Source: Selaginella moellendorffii (taxonomy: Eukaryota; Streptophyta; Lycopodiopsida; Selaginellales; Selaginellaceae). Taken from it: 64,000 nucleotides of DNA. Below are positions 51,403-62,437 of this stretch, one piece after another. Every line of letters starts with the position of its first letter. Position 1 is the stretch's first letter. A program made the translations under genes and the position numbers. The notes beneath the pieces are model-generated. The model was given only the letters and a program-made list of their open reading frames with translations. It ran no database searches and was not told the origin of the DNA. The DNA is taken from contig NW_003314280.1 in the NCBI RefSeq assembly GCF_000143415.4, positions 921,250 to 985,249 on the forward strand, written 5' to 3'.

Positions 51403-51801
51403 CGTCTCCGAGCGATTCGATACGAAGGCGCAGAGATCCGAAGCGCCTAGCACGCCGCCCTCACCGAGCACAACACAAACAAAACCCTAGTCTCTTAGGG
51501 CTCTTAACCAGAAACTTTTGTCGGTGGATCTTTGCCCACGTGGCAAGTATCGACGGTAGTGGCCACGCTAAAAGCTGAAGTGGTCCAGTCTAAACCCTAA
51601 ACCACTAAGAGCCCTAATTTCTTTGCTTGAGCGCCAAGCATCCTATCCGCCCCGCTCGTCGCCGGCGCGCACAAATCTTCACGCGACGCGACGCGACGCT
51701 CTCCGGATTTCCATCGCGGCGCAGCCGTAGCCGAGGTACATTTCCTGGTTGTAGGTTAACAAAGATTGAGCCGCGCGTGATATTTCCCCAGCGCTCTCCT
51801 C
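51403..51801. promoter_or_regulatory. divergent promoter region of Ran and Alba genes
   Basis: Telo-box sequences occur in both orientations: AAAACCCTAG near 51481, TTAGGGCTCTTAA near 51497, AAACCCTAAACC near 51594 and AAGAGCCCTAA near 51607. The pieces TCTTAGGGCTCTTA and TAAGAGCCCTAA form an inverted pair about 100 bp apart. No TATA box is obvious. Confidence 0.5.
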
Positions 51802-53037
51802 ATGGATCGCTATCAGCGAGTGGAGAAGCCACGAGATGAGACATCGATCAGCGAGAATGAAATTCGCATCACGACGCAGGGCAAGACGAGAAACTATATC
51901 ACCTACGCTATCAGCTTGCTCCAGGTAGAAAATTTTCTTCCTCTCTCTTTCCGGAATTCACTTCTCTTTTCACAGGACAAAAGCTCTGACGTTGTCTTGA
52001 AGGCGATGGGCCGTGCAATCAACAAGACTGTCACCATTGCCGAGATTATCAAAGTAGAGAACGAGGTTTATGCGAGCTCGAGGTCACTAACAGTCTTTTT
52101 CTCGTCCAGAGGAGGGTCGCGGGGCTTCATCAAATCACCACAATCGGCTCCGCGGACTTCACGGATACTTGGGAGCCGCTCGAGGAAGGACTTGTGCCGT
52201 AAGTTGTTGTCTTTGTTTCCAGCTACCTCATGTGACTTACTTTGCTTTCTCATCTTCTAGTCTGGAAACGACTCGGCATGTTTCTATGATCAGTATCACA
52301 CTGTCAAAGACGGAGCTAGACAGCACCTCATCAGGGTGGGCTTTTCTCAATGTTTCATAATCGTTTCTTGACTTGAGAGAACTGTCACAGATATCAGGCT
52401 CCTCTTCCTGCTGATCAAGTGAAGCCGTTGGTGGAGCCGGAATACGACGGAGGTTTAGTTATCTCTGTTTGTTTTTTCTTCGCCTGACGGCCGTGCACTT
52501 CACAGAAGTATCACCTCGAGGAGGCAGAGGCCGAGGCCGGGGGCGCGGACGAGGCAGAGCTCGTGCTGGAGGTACATGTAGTCTCGAACGCCATTACGTT
52601 TGCTGTAATGCATGTAATCTCCAGGGAACGAAGTTGCGGTCGCTGACTACGGTGGTGGCTACGATGCTGGTTGGGGGCGAGGCCGAGGTGGCCGAGGCCG
52701 TGGAAGGGGCCGCGGGTTCCAAGGCCGTGGTAGAGGCTATGCCACGGAGTTTTATCAGAACACCGGGAGGGGAAGAGGAGGCTACGGAGACAACGTTTAC
52801 GAGGACAACCGGGGCCGCGGTCGAGGCGGATACCAACAAGGCCGGGGCCGTGGTGGAGACGAGTACCAGGAAGTGGCGAACGAGGACGCCGGAGCAAGGG
52901 GCCGAGGTATGCTTTTCGTTTGAGAGAAACGACTGGCTAAGTTGACAACTATGTCTATCACAGGCCGTGGTCGAGGAAGGGCATTTCGTGGCGGCCGTCG
53001 GGGAGGCGGCAGACCCCGCGGAGGATTTCAGGAATAA
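51802..53037 (+). CDS. ALBA: Alba-domain nucleic-acid-binding protein with C-terminal RGG repeats
   Basis: Plant long Alba proteins bind RNA, R-loops and translation granules through an Alba fold and an RGG tail. Eight exons (51802-51924, 51976-52053, 52110-52198, 52261-52335, 52391-52452, 52506-52571, 52625-52906, 52964-53037) give 282 residues. The Alba domain spans about residues 15-105: EIRITTQGKTRNYITYAISLLQ, VVLKAMGRAINKTVTIAEIIK, RRVAGLHQITTIGSADFTDTWEP, then SMISITLSKTELD. The basic Gly-rich tail from about residue 145 is built of RGRG and RGGY repeats (for example GGRGRGRGRGRGRARAGG) and ends RPRGGFQE. This is the Alba4/5/6 layout. Nucleic-acid contacts are expected in the first loop (GKTRNY). 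It converges on the serine acetyltransferase gene. Confidence 0.92.
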
Positions 53038-53229
53038 GACGAGATCTCTCTCTCCATACTTCGTGGTAAAGCCTCTCTCCTCTAGCGGCATCTTTTGTGT
53101 TGACATATAGACTAGCTGTGGTGGTAGTCACCCGAGTTTTCTTGCCTCTGACACGTTACAATTTGGAGGTGTTATATTCCTTTCTTGTTTCTAACTGTAC
53201 AAAACAAAAGCTTTTTTTACTGGGAAGTT

Positions 53230-54396
53230 TCAGATCACGTAGTCCAGGATCTCGGAGGTGTGATCCATGCTTTGTCCCGGGAAGTCGCACGGCGGTGGTG
53301 GAGTGACTGCCGCTGCGGTGTTGCGAATGATCCTGGCGGGGACTCCGACCGCGGTGCAGTAGCAGGGAACGTCGATGAGGACGAGCGTGCAAGCGCCGAT
53401 CTTGGCACCGTCCCCGACTTTGATTGGGCCGAGTAACGTTGCTCCAGCTCCGATGAGGACTCCGTTTCCAACTTTTGGATGCCGGTCCATGCAGCGGTTG
53501 CCAGTCCCGCCAAGCGTGACGTGGTGGAGAATGGAGACGTTGTCGCCGATGGTAGCGGTCTCTCCCACCACTACGCCCGTGGCGTGGTCGAGAAACATGC
53601 CTTTGCCAACTTGAGCTCCTGGAACTTTGGAAGATCATTGCAAGAAGAGACGAGGAGGTTGGAGGACGTACCGGGATGGATGTCAACTTGGAAAACTTCG
53701 GAGATCCTGTTCTGGAGTGCCAGTGCCAGTCCCGTGCGATCTTGACGCCAGAGCCTGTGAGAGACGCGGTGCGCTTGGCAGGCCAGGAACCCCTTGTAGT
53801 TGAGCATGCCATGGACGTAGCTTGTGCACGCTGGATCCCTCTCTCTGAAAGCCTTCATGTCCTCTCGCATTGCTTCCTAGGTGCCAAAGTTCTCCACCCA
53901 TGAGATGAGATGATCTTGGAAGTTTAGAACTTACTTGTATGCTTGTATCAGCCGAGAAAGTCTCCGAGAACAAGGAGAAGAGCTGGGTGGAAAGGAGCGT
54001 CATGTTTGCTAGCTTGTTGGCGAGGTGGAATGCCAAGGATCTCTCCAGCGAGGGATGCGAAAGAACCGTGGCGTAGAGAAAGCTCGCGAGGTATGGCTCC
54101 GCCTGGGATTGCTCCATTGCTTCTATTCTCAACAATTGCCAAATATCCATGTCCTTCTTTGCTAAATCGTCCTGGAAAAAAGATCAACACCATGAGAAAG
54201 GAAAAACTTCAGTCGCTAAAAAGAGAGGACTATTTACTTGCACACCTGCGCAGCACAGGAATTGGCGGCGATCGGCGGCGCCGTGGCTCCTCGGCCGCAT
54301 TGAGCAGTGATCTAATCCGGATCGACTCCATTCGATGTGGTTGCGATCGCCGAGTCGGGGCGGAGAGATTGAGAAGCGGAGCGAAGAAGACGCCAT
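53230..54396 (-). CDS. SERAT: serine acetyltransferase (SERAT)
   Basis: Makes O-acetylserine from serine and acetyl-CoA, the carbon backbone for cysteine, in complex with O-acetylserine(thiol)lyase. Four exons (54238-54396, 53935-54171, 53672-53876, 53230-53618) give 329 residues. The N-terminal helical domain shows WQLLRIEAMEQSQAEPYLASFLYATVL and YKGFLACQAHRVSHRLW. The left-handed hexapeptide domain has the active site [25 protein letters not shown] (catalytic Asp and His), GDNVSILHHVTLGGTG and the acetyl-CoA region GVLIGAGATLLGPIKVG. The C-terminus ends MDHTSEILDYVI; the terminal Ile inserts into the lyase active site. The first 50 residues are Ser/Arg-rich and likely an organelle signal. 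Feedback regulation by cysteine cannot be judged. The gene shares a 237-bp divergent promoter with a sulfate transporter. Confidence 0.94.
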
Positions 54397-54633
54397 AGAT
54401 AGAATTAGCTACAGGGAATTAGGGTTAGGGCTCTTTGGCGCCCAGGAATTTCAATCTTCGTGCCCGCGATCGCGGCATTTTGTCTTCCATTCGCGCCTAG
54501 GGTCGGAGCTCGTGATGGATTCTGGAAGCTGATCGGGTTTTTTCATCCAAAGGGGGATTCTAGACCGCAGGAGATGGAAATCTTGCATTCCGGGATGAAA
54601 GATCGCGGGCAGAGGTAGCAGAAATTCGTGGCG
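54397..54633. promoter_or_regulatory. divergent promoter of SERAT and sulfate transporter
   Basis: 237 bp between opposed start codons. A tandem telo-box TTAGGGTTAGGG lies at 54419-54430, about 25 bp upstream of the SERAT ATG. No TATA box is visible. No sulfur-limitation element of the flowering-plant type was recognised by eye. Confidence 0.5.
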
Positions 54634-57337
54634 ATGGCGGTCGGACCGTCATGGGAGGGGCATCACATCTGGGAAGGTTGGGTCACGCTAACGCTCATCG
54701 GCCTCATGTTGGCAGCTCTAGTGCTAGAAATCGCCCCTCCATACCTCGTCATGACTGGCACCCTCATTCTCTTTTTGCCGCTCAACATCCTCACCTTGGA
54801 TCAAGCTCTTCACGGGTTTGGCGATCACGCGGTGCTCTCGATTGGCGTTCTCTTCATCGTTGCCAAAGGTAGCTCTAAGTTTGTGATTGATTGATCGCCC
54901 ACATTTTTTTCTTCTTTGGTGATTCAGGTATCGAGCAGTCTGGAGGTCTGGAGTACGTCTCTAGGCTGCTCTTCAGAGCCGACGATGATAAGAAGGAAGA
55001 CAATCCAGCGAAACAAGGGAACATCGTCGGAGTGATGCTGAAGTTCACGGTTCCTGTGGCGATTTTTAGTGCGTTCCTGGCCAATATACCACTGGTGGCG
55101 ATGATGATTCCGCCGATTGTGGAGTTCGCGAAGAAGGTACGCGGCTCTCGTTACCTTTCTCATGCCAGTGTTCCATGGATTCGGTCCGGTCGTGAAAATG
55201 CTTTGTTTGCTTGACTTCATTCATGTAGGTGCATATGGCTCCGTCAAAGCTGCTCATGCCTCTGAGCTTCGCTGCGCTCTTGGGTGGCACGCTGACATTG
55301 ATTGGAGCCAGTACAAACCTGGTAGTTGTCTCCCTGGCCGCGAAGAAACTCCCCGAGCTTCAAATGAATCTGTTTGAGATAGCTATTGTTGGTTTGCCTG
55401 TGACAATTGCTGGGATTTTGTATATGGTTGCTGTGTCCGGCAAGCTTCTTCCAGATCGTCTTGCAATTCAACCAACGACTATAAACGTGAGGTGAAGATT
55501 TGTCACCAGGAATCCAACATTAAGATGCACATCATATAATTTCGCGGCACTTGACGAACTCACTGAATTTTTTGTACTGCAGGGAATATAGCGTTGTATT
55601 AGAGGTGAAGGCAACGTCTTCATTGACAAGGAAAACGATTGAGAGGGCTGGTATCAATCGTCAACCAGGGCTCAACCTCGTTCAAATACAGAGAGAAGGT
55701 GTAGTCACTCCAAATCCTGGGCCAGACTTTGTTATAATGCCCAAAGACAAGCTACACTTTGGTGGTGTTATAGATGCAGTACTTGGTTTGACACAGTTAG
55801 ATGGATTGGCTCTTTCAGAGAGTGAGGTACGCTCAAGATTAACAATTTTCTTTTAGACTCGCTCATTTGTTGTGCGCAGGGTGAAGAGCAAATCGATTTG
55901 AATCGGTTGAAGATCAATCAGTGCCTAGTTGAGGCTGTTGTTGCAAGTGGATCTCCGATGGTTCACAAGCGCGTTGCTGACTTGCAACTCCGAGCACGTT
56001 ATAAAGCTGCTATAGTTGCTATCCATAGATATGGAGTGCGACTTAGCAGGTAAGCTATCTTCTTCGTACGTCGTTTGTTGCAACTGTGTTCTTTCTTTAT
56101 AGTGCGATTGGGGACATAATCTTGGAAGCTGGAGATTCACTTCTTATGGTGGCTGATGGGACAGAGTTCGTTGCGAAGAATCGAAATAATTCTACGTTTG
56201 CGCTTGTTGCAAAGGTAGCATGCCTACTTTGCTTGTGAAATGTAGTGCCCTTCATAAAGTTCTGATTTTGTGCAGCTGCCAGGATTTGTGCCGGTGCAGC
56301 GACATAAAGCTGGAATTGCAGCGTTGATTGTTCTCGCTTTTGTGGTTGCAAGTGGCATTGGTGTTGATCTTATCACGGCTGCTTTGTTCACGGCATTCTT
56401 TTTGTTGGCGACGAAGTGTCTGACTCCTAGAGATGCAATGGTATAATATTTGCATTTCTGACAGCATCAGCATCTGACGTCGTTATTCTTCTCAAGCTTT
56501 ACAGGAATCTATAGAATTACCGGTTCTGATTCTGATCGCTTCGTCCTTTGGCATCTCAGAGGCCATGGTCCAGAGTGGTGCAGCAGATATGGTGGCAAAA
56601 GCCCTCATGGGTCTTGCAGGTACCACAAAAGTAAGAACTATCACCCTTCAGAGAATAGGCCGTTGTTACTAACTAATCTTCGTTCGTGCCTTGCAGTTTG
56701 GTCTAATCAGTTGCACATACATTGCAACAACAGTTTTCTCGCTGGCTATCACGAATAACGCTGCTGTGACGATTATGTTCCCAGTTGCTCTCACAGCGGC
56801 TCAGAAAGGAAATCTCGATTTCAGACCGTTTGCCTACACGCTCATGATGGCATCATCGGCAGGGCTGATGACCCCCACTGGCTGTGCAACAAATCTCATG
56901 GTTTACTCCCCGGGTGGCTACAAGTTTGCGGACTACGTTGTTTATGGTGGTCCTATGCAAGTAAGTTCTTCCGTCAACTTAAACAGGAGTGTCATGTTTA
57001 ATGCAGATATGGTTACTGGTTGTGACAATTGGAGTGACGGTGACTATAGAATGGTGGTGGGCATGGACCATAGCGATATTTATTACCACAGTCGCTACCA
57101 CACCGATCTGGATGAGACAGGTTCTTCTTCCTCCATTTACGTTCCTCTCCACTGAAGTTTGTTTCGATGCAGCCTTGGAATCTGATAAAGTCTGGACCAC
57201 TTTCCTCTGCCGAAGATCAGGAGGCCGCGGCAACGTCCAGGGGACGCCGGGGCGACGAAGAAAGAGTTTCTCTCACAGGCGGAAGCAGCAGTCGCGGTAG
57301 TACCAGTTCGGCTTTCATGCTGGCGTCGCAACAGTGA
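54634..57337 (+). CDS. SLT: SAC1/SLT-type sodium/sulfate cotransporter with RCK_C domains
   Basis: Algal SLT transporters and the sulfur sensor SAC1 are SLC13-like membrane proteins carrying TrkA-C (RCK_C) domains between two helix bundles. Eleven exons (54634-54868, 54928-55136, 55229-55491, 55583-55826, 55880-56049, 56103-56214, 56276-56440, 56505-56630, 56697-56960, 57007-57120, 57173-57337) give 688 residues. Bundle 1 ends in MIPPIVEFAKK and a re-entrant GASTNLVVVSLA segment, the sodium/substrate signature. Two RCK_C-like modules follow (EYSVVLEVKATSSLTRKTIE and YKAAIVAIHRYGVRLS...LEAGDSLLMV). Bundle 2 has ITNNAAVTIMFPVA and TPTGCATNLMVYSPGGYKF. The C-tail is Ser/Arg-rich and cytosolic. 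Flowering plants use SULTR proteins instead, so this is an ancestral type of transporter. It may act in uptake, vacuolar exchange or sensing. Confidence 0.9.
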
Positions 57338-57395
57338 ATTTGCATTTAGCTGTACATAGCTGAAGCTCATCAAGGTCCTGGAAAGCTTTTCTTTT

Positions 57396-59651
57396 TCACC
57401 AGAAGTCGCCACACGAGCAGCAGCCATCGCTAAAGACGTGGAACCGGCTCGCATCTCTACACACAATGCGCCTGTTTTCCACCTTCGACAAAACAGCAGT
57501 GGCTCTGTGACAGTCATCGCACACTCTCAAGTTCTTGGCAATCCGTATCACCGTACCGGGAGCTGTATTAACGAGTGCAAATGCAATGGCCAGCTTTTCG
57601 CTGTGGCCACAGAGAAGATTTTCCTTTTCAACGTCAGAGACATGGTGGACGAGACAGTTCTGGTCGGGAACATATCCTCCGGCCTTCATCTTCACTAGCA
57701 CTTCCTCGAGCTTCTCCACGACGCCTTTGTGACGGCTCCAGTCTCCAGCTTTGAAACTGTGAACGTTCCCGGCCTCGTCGGTCCACCAGCTCAAGCCGGG
57801 TTTCTTCCACGCCCGGAAGTTGTTCTTCATGATGAGCACCTGCGACTGCTCCTCCCACATCCCAGCTCTGCCGTAAATGTCCGCCATCGACATATAAACA
57901 GCAGCGTCCTGCTCGTCGATCCTCAGCAGCGATTCAAAGGCCAGTCGCCCGACTCCAACGTTGGTAAACTTCTTGGCCGCGGCAAGTATCGTCTTCCAAG
58001 TCACTTGGTCCGCTTCAAACGGCATCTCGTGGACCAACTTCACGGCACTGTCAAGGTGATTGGCTCGGCCAAGCATGTCGATCATGCAGTGGTAGTGCTT
58101 CATCTCGCGGCGGATTCCCAGCTTCAACGTCATGACCTCGAAGAAGTCCAGCCCGGATTCAACAAGCCCGGCGTGGCTGCAGGCAGTGAGAACGGACAGC
58201 AGAGTTACACCGTTGGGTTGAACGTCGGCTTCTCGCATGCTGTGGAACAGATCAAACACCTTGGTCGCGTCTCCGAGGTGACTATATCCTGCTATGAGCG
58301 AGCTCCAAGTTATCACCGTTCTCGCTCTCCCGGGCATCGAGTGAAAGACAAGCTCGGCTTCGGACATGCTGCCGCACTTCCCGTAGAAGTCCACCAGGCA
58401 GTTCGCAAGGAACATATCCTTATGGAGCTCCCTCCTGGACACAATCTCGGCGTGGAGCTTTCGACCGGTTTCTAGAGCTGCCAAGTTCCCGCAGACCATC
58501 AACGCGGCAGCGAAGGCTCGAGCATCCGGCTGCGTCGGTGCCATCCTTGAGAAGAGTCTCAGCGCTACTTCGGACTCCCCGTTCTCAGCGTAGCCGAGCA
58601 TCAGCGAGGTCCAGGAGACCACGTTCCGCTGCTGGTGCTGGATGCTGTCAAACACCTTGCGGGCCTGGATCATGTTGCGGCACTTGGAGTACATCTCGAC
58701 GAGCGAGTTGGCAACGAAGATGTTGGCGGCGACGCCGCTCTCCGCCGCCTGGGAGTGAAGAACCGATCCTTTCTCCTCCAGGCTCTGGATCAAAGCAGAA
58801 GAAGCGGCGTCCTCGCCTCTGGCCGCTGCCGCTGCCAAACTGGAACACGCCGTCAACGCAGCAACGAAAGTTCTGGCCTCGGGTGCTACTCCGATCATCC
58901 TGGAAAAGAGCTCCAGCGCGAGCTCGCCACTGCCGGTCTCGGTGTAGCCGAAGAGCAGCGAGTTCCACGACACGACGTCGTGCAGCGGCATCCTGTCGAA
59001 GACCATCCGAGCGTCGACCATGCTGCCACACTTGGCGTACATCGCCACCAAGCTATTCCCGAGAAAGGTGGTGCTGGAGTCGATCATACTGCTAGCAGCG
59101 CGAGCGTGGATTCGCATGCCAAGCTCCAGCGATCGCGGTTTCACCACCACCGTCTTGGGATCCTCGGTTCCCTGTCCATGCTCGGTGTCGGCCATGGTGG
59201 AACACGCAGTGATGGCTGCGACGTAAGTTCGCGAGTCGGGTTGTATGGACTCGTCGTGGAAGAAGAGCTCGAGAGCTTTGTGGCCGTCTCCGTTGTCAGC
59301 GTAGCCCAGGATCACGGCGTTGAGGAGCGCCAGATCGTGGCAAGGGAGCTTATCGAAGAGCGATCGAGCGTCGGCCATGGTGCCGCATCTAGCGTACATG
59401 TCGATCACGCTGCTGGCGGCGACAATGCCTGTGCCAGGAGGGAGAAGAGATTTGGAGGAGAGAAGATAATGGATCCTCTTACCGCAGTCTAGGTCTCGCA
59501 GCGCCTTGCAAGCTCTCAATGCCGCGATCCAGAGAGGAATGGGGGAAGAATCGTGGAGCAATGCCGCCGTGATCGTGCTCCTGACCGCGATCCAGATGGC
59601 CTGATCGAGTAGATTGCTTTGGCGAGTGACGAGGCATCGCGGGATGGCCAT
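57396..59651 (-). CDS. PPR protein with DYW cytidine deaminase domain
   Basis: DYW-class PPR proteins select and deaminate individual cytidines in mitochondrial or plastid RNA; Selaginella organelles are edited very heavily. Intronless, 751 residues. Repeats run from about residue 40 (ASSVIDMYARCGTMADARSLF, SWNSLLFGYTETGSGELALELF, SWTSLMLGYAENGESEVALRLF). The E/E+ region follows (HYHCMIDMLGRANHLDSAVKLVHEMP, VTWKTILAAAKKFTNVGVGRLAFESLL). The DYW domain is complete: zinc and catalytic signature HSEKLAIAF, CDDCH, and the terminus CSCGDFW, with DFW in place of DYW. The N-terminus, MAIPRCLVTRQSNLLDQAIWIAVRS, is basic and suits organelle import. It converges on the sulfate transporter with 58 bp between the stops, and is divergent from delta-COP. 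Confidence 0.93.
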   Translation of the reverse strand: MAIPRCLVTRQSNLLDQAIWIAVRSTITAALLHDSSPIPLWIAALRACKALRDLDCGKRIHYLLSSKSLLPPGTGIVAASSVIDMYARCGTMADARSLFDKLPCHDLALLNAVILGYADNGDGHKALELFFHDESIQPDSRTYVAAITACSTMADTEHGQGTEDPKTVVVKPRSLELGMRIHARAASSMIDSSTTFLGNSLVAMYAKCGSMVDARMVFDRMPLHDVVSWNSLLFGYTETGSGELALELFSRMIGVAPEARTFVAALTACSSLAAAAARGEDAASSALIQSLEEKGSVLHSQAAESGVAANIFVANSLVEMYSKCRNMIQARKVFDSIQHQQRNVVSWTSLMLGYAENGESEVALRLFSRMAPTQPDARAFAAALMVCGNLAALETGRKLHAEIVSRRELHKDMFLANCLVDFYGKCGSMSEAELVFHSMPGRARTVITWSSLIAGYSHLGDATKVFDLFHSMREADVQPNGVTLLSVLTACSHAGLVESGLDFFEVMTLKLGIRREMKHYHCMIDMLGRANHLDSAVKLVHEMPFEADQVTWKTILAAAKKFTNVGVGRLAFESLLRIDEQDAAVYMSMADIYGRAGMWEEQSQVLIMKNNFRAWKKPGLSWWTDEAGNVHSFKAGDWSRHKGVVEKLEEVLVKMKAGGYVPDQNCLVHHVSDVEKENLLCGHSEKLAIAFALVNTAPGTVIRIAKNLRVCDDCHRATAVLSKVENRRIVCRDASRFHVFSDGCCSCGDFW

Positions 59652-59901
59652 GGCGCGGCGACCGGGGAGGCATCGTCGATTGATGGATGAATGTAGTTAC
59701 CCGGGCAAGCTGGAAATTTTAGGGTTCTTCGTTTGCCTTTGCAGGGCCATTTCCCTCTGCTAGGGTTTGGGGTTTTCTGGCAGTCGGAGCTCGAGCTGCT
59801 GCCGGTGGCGGATCTGTGGCGCCCGACGCTGCGAGCAGCGGAATGCGAAGGCGCCTAGCGTAGATCTGACTCACCGGCTCTAGATCTCGACGAAAAGCAA
59901 A
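59652..59901. promoter_or_regulatory. divergent promoter of DYW-PPR and delta-COP genes
   Basis: 250 bp between opposed ATGs. TTTTAGGGTTC (about 59727) and GCTAGGGTTTGGGGTTT (about 59760) are telo-box-like. No TATA box is obvious. Confidence 0.45.
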
Positions 59902-61992
59902 ATGGTTTGGATCTGTCTGGATCAGGGAGTTATTTTCTCACGAATTTCGTGCGCTGATTGATGCAGGTAGTTCTAGCGTCCTCCATTATCAACAAGAGCG
60001 GGAAAGGTGAGAAATTGAGGCTGCGATCCACTCGATCCTTGCGCTGATGCTGTCTCCTTTGTGATGTAATAGCGCTCGTTTCCCGGCAGTTTGTAGACAT
60101 GACTAGAATACGAATCGAGGGCCTCCTCGCTGCGTTTCCCAAGCTCGTTGGCTCTGGCAAGCAGCACACATATGTGGAGACTGAAAACGTCCGGTATGTC
60201 TATCAGCCCATGGAATCCTTGTATTTGATCCTCGTCACCAACAAGCAAAGCAACATTCTAGAGGACCTAGAAACACTCCGGCTTCTCTCTAAACTGGTAC
60301 TCTCTTTTTCTTTCCCTTAAGTGCTAAAGTTTACACCTTGATCTTCTCCCAGATTCCTGAGTACTGCACGTCTCTCGAAGAGGAGTCCGTTTGCAAGAAT
60401 GGTTTTAAGCTTATCTTTGCGTTCGACGAGGTGATATGCCAGGGTCACAAGGAAGCCGTCTCGGCTTCTCAAGTAAAGGAATATATGGAAATGGATAGTC
60501 AGGAGGAAAGGATGCATAGGATGATGATGCAGACTAAGATCAACGAGACTAAAGATTTGATGAAGAAGAAAGCGAACGAGATTGACAAAAGCAAGGTAAA
60601 TCTTGGAATTCTCTTGCATTCCGTTGCTGACGATTATTTCTTTTTTCAAGCTGGATAAAACAAGACCAGACAGAAGCGGAATCATATCTGTGCCTATCAG
60701 CTTCGACAATGGGTATGATCTTCCCTCGACTGGAAGAAGCAATGGAACTTTTGTGGCGGATGAAAGCAAGTCTAAAGGTATGCTTCTCGTACGTGCAAGC
60801 ATGTCTAATTTGTAATGTCTGGAATTGCAGGCCGTCCTACAACAGCGGCAGCTGGTTCTAGCAAAAAGGGAATGCAGCTGGGCAAGGGACAGAAAACCAG
60901 CCGAATCATAGAGTGTCTGAAGGCCGAAGGAGAGGACATCGTCGAAGATGTTCAAGCTGCTGCCGTGGTAGGCTTGACAGCAAGTGTACCCACGGATCCC
61001 ATCGCCGTTCTAGTCGAGGAGAAGATCACCGTCCAGTGTAAACGAGATGGTGGCTTGGAGTCGTTCGACATACAAGGCACATTGTCTCTTGTGGTCCAGA
61101 ACAGAGACGACGCCTTCATTCGTGTCCAGGTACCATTTCTGGCCTTTTTCTTAATCTTATTCAACCGCTTTTTCGTACAGGTTGAAAACGGAGCCAACGA
61201 TGGAGTTCAATTCAAACCTCATCCCAACATTGACAAAGATTTGTTTGCAAGAGAGAGCATTTTGGGCCTAAAAGATTCCCGTCGGCCATTTCCAACTGGA
61301 ACTCCAACAGGGATTCTAAAGTGGCGCATGACAAGCAAAGACGAGTCTTTAATTCCTTTGAACAGTACGTTGGTTTCGCCAGCTTGTTTATGCCACTAAC
61401 TAATGCTGTATGTTTCCAGTTAACTGCTGGCCTTCAATCTCCGGGGGCGAAACGTACGTGAGCATCGAGTATGAGGCGTCGCAGAGGTTCGAGCTTCAAA
61501 ATGTGAAGATTACGATACCTCTACCCGCTCTCCGTGATCCTCCGACAGTCAATCAAGTGGACGGAGAATGGAGGTAATTCTCTGATGTGTTTCTTCCCGT
61601 TTTAACTCTTTTGACATGATCGTAGGTACGACTCAAGACGATCAGTTCTGGAGTGGTCCGTAGTCTTGATTGACAACAGCAATAGGAAGTAAGCTAGAGC
61701 TCGCTTTACAGTTTGGCAGCAACACTCACTTGCATTGATTTCTTTCAGTGGAGCGATGGAATTCGTGGTCCCGGCAGCCGACGCGTCGGTGTTCTTCCCG
61801 ATTGACGTCAAGTTCACTGCCACAAAAACATTCTGTGATCTCAAGGTACAAAGCCTTGTCACTCGATTTAACAGCGATTCCAATGGTGAACTTTGCCGCC
61901 AGGTTGTGAGCGTTCTTCAGGTGGATGGAGGCAACAGCGTGAGATTCGCCGGAAGCACGCAACTCCTAGCGGATAGCTATCAAGTGGTATAG
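59902..61992 (+). CDS. coatomer subunit delta (delta-COP)
   Basis: Delta-COP is part of the COPI coat for Golgi-to-ER vesicles. Eleven exons (59902-59904, 59967-60006, 60073-60296, 60353-60595, 60651-60777, 60831-61129, 61181-61364, 61420-61573, 61626-61688, 61749-61845, 61903-61992) give 507 residues. The longin domain begins [30 protein letters not shown] and contains [30 protein letters not shown]. The helical linker carries [20 protein letters not shown]. The mu-homology domain begins about residue 270 ([21 protein letters not shown]) and ends in [17 protein letters not shown]. Exon 1 codes only for the start methionine; joining it to VVLASS restores the family's normal N-terminus. All splice sites are GT-AG. 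Confidence 0.95.
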
Positions 61993-62437
61993 CACCGGAA
62001 GACGATCGAGAAGACGAGGTGTCAGGAGATTTTGATTGGAAAGAAAACTTAGTTACTCTATTCATATCAAATAGCGTGCTAAACTTTGGACTAAAGGATG
62101 AGCAAAAACAAGCATTGCATAAAACTCTCTCTCTCCTCTGTGCGGTGGTTCTCATTTAACCATGGGAGAACCATAGTTTAGCTACTTTAAAATGATACGA
62201 ATATGCCTTTTTCGACTTTATAATACCCGGCATATTCTTCGAGGCTTGGCCACATTTTAAAAACTCTGTTAAGCCCTAAAACTTAGAGAGGCATGCGTGC
62301 CGTCCATTTGAACGGTGTAGATGTTACTACAAAGAACGATCCTTGCCGTGGATTTTTAGGGCAAGGGTTTATTTTCCGATTTAGGGTTTTTGCTCGTCGC
62401 GGCTGTGACCTAGAGGAGGAAGGAGAGGCGCAGCGCG
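61993..62437. other. delta-COP 3' region and eS6 promoter
   Basis: No gene. TTAGGGTTTT at 62381-62390 lies about 50 bp upstream of the eS6 ATG, the telo-box position typical for plant ribosomal protein genes; a further AAGCCCTAAAA lies near 62272. Confidence 0.5.

Noticed and set aside
52511-52897. Minus-strand frame opposite the Alba RGG tail
   Set aside because: Low-complexity shadow of the RGRG repeats.
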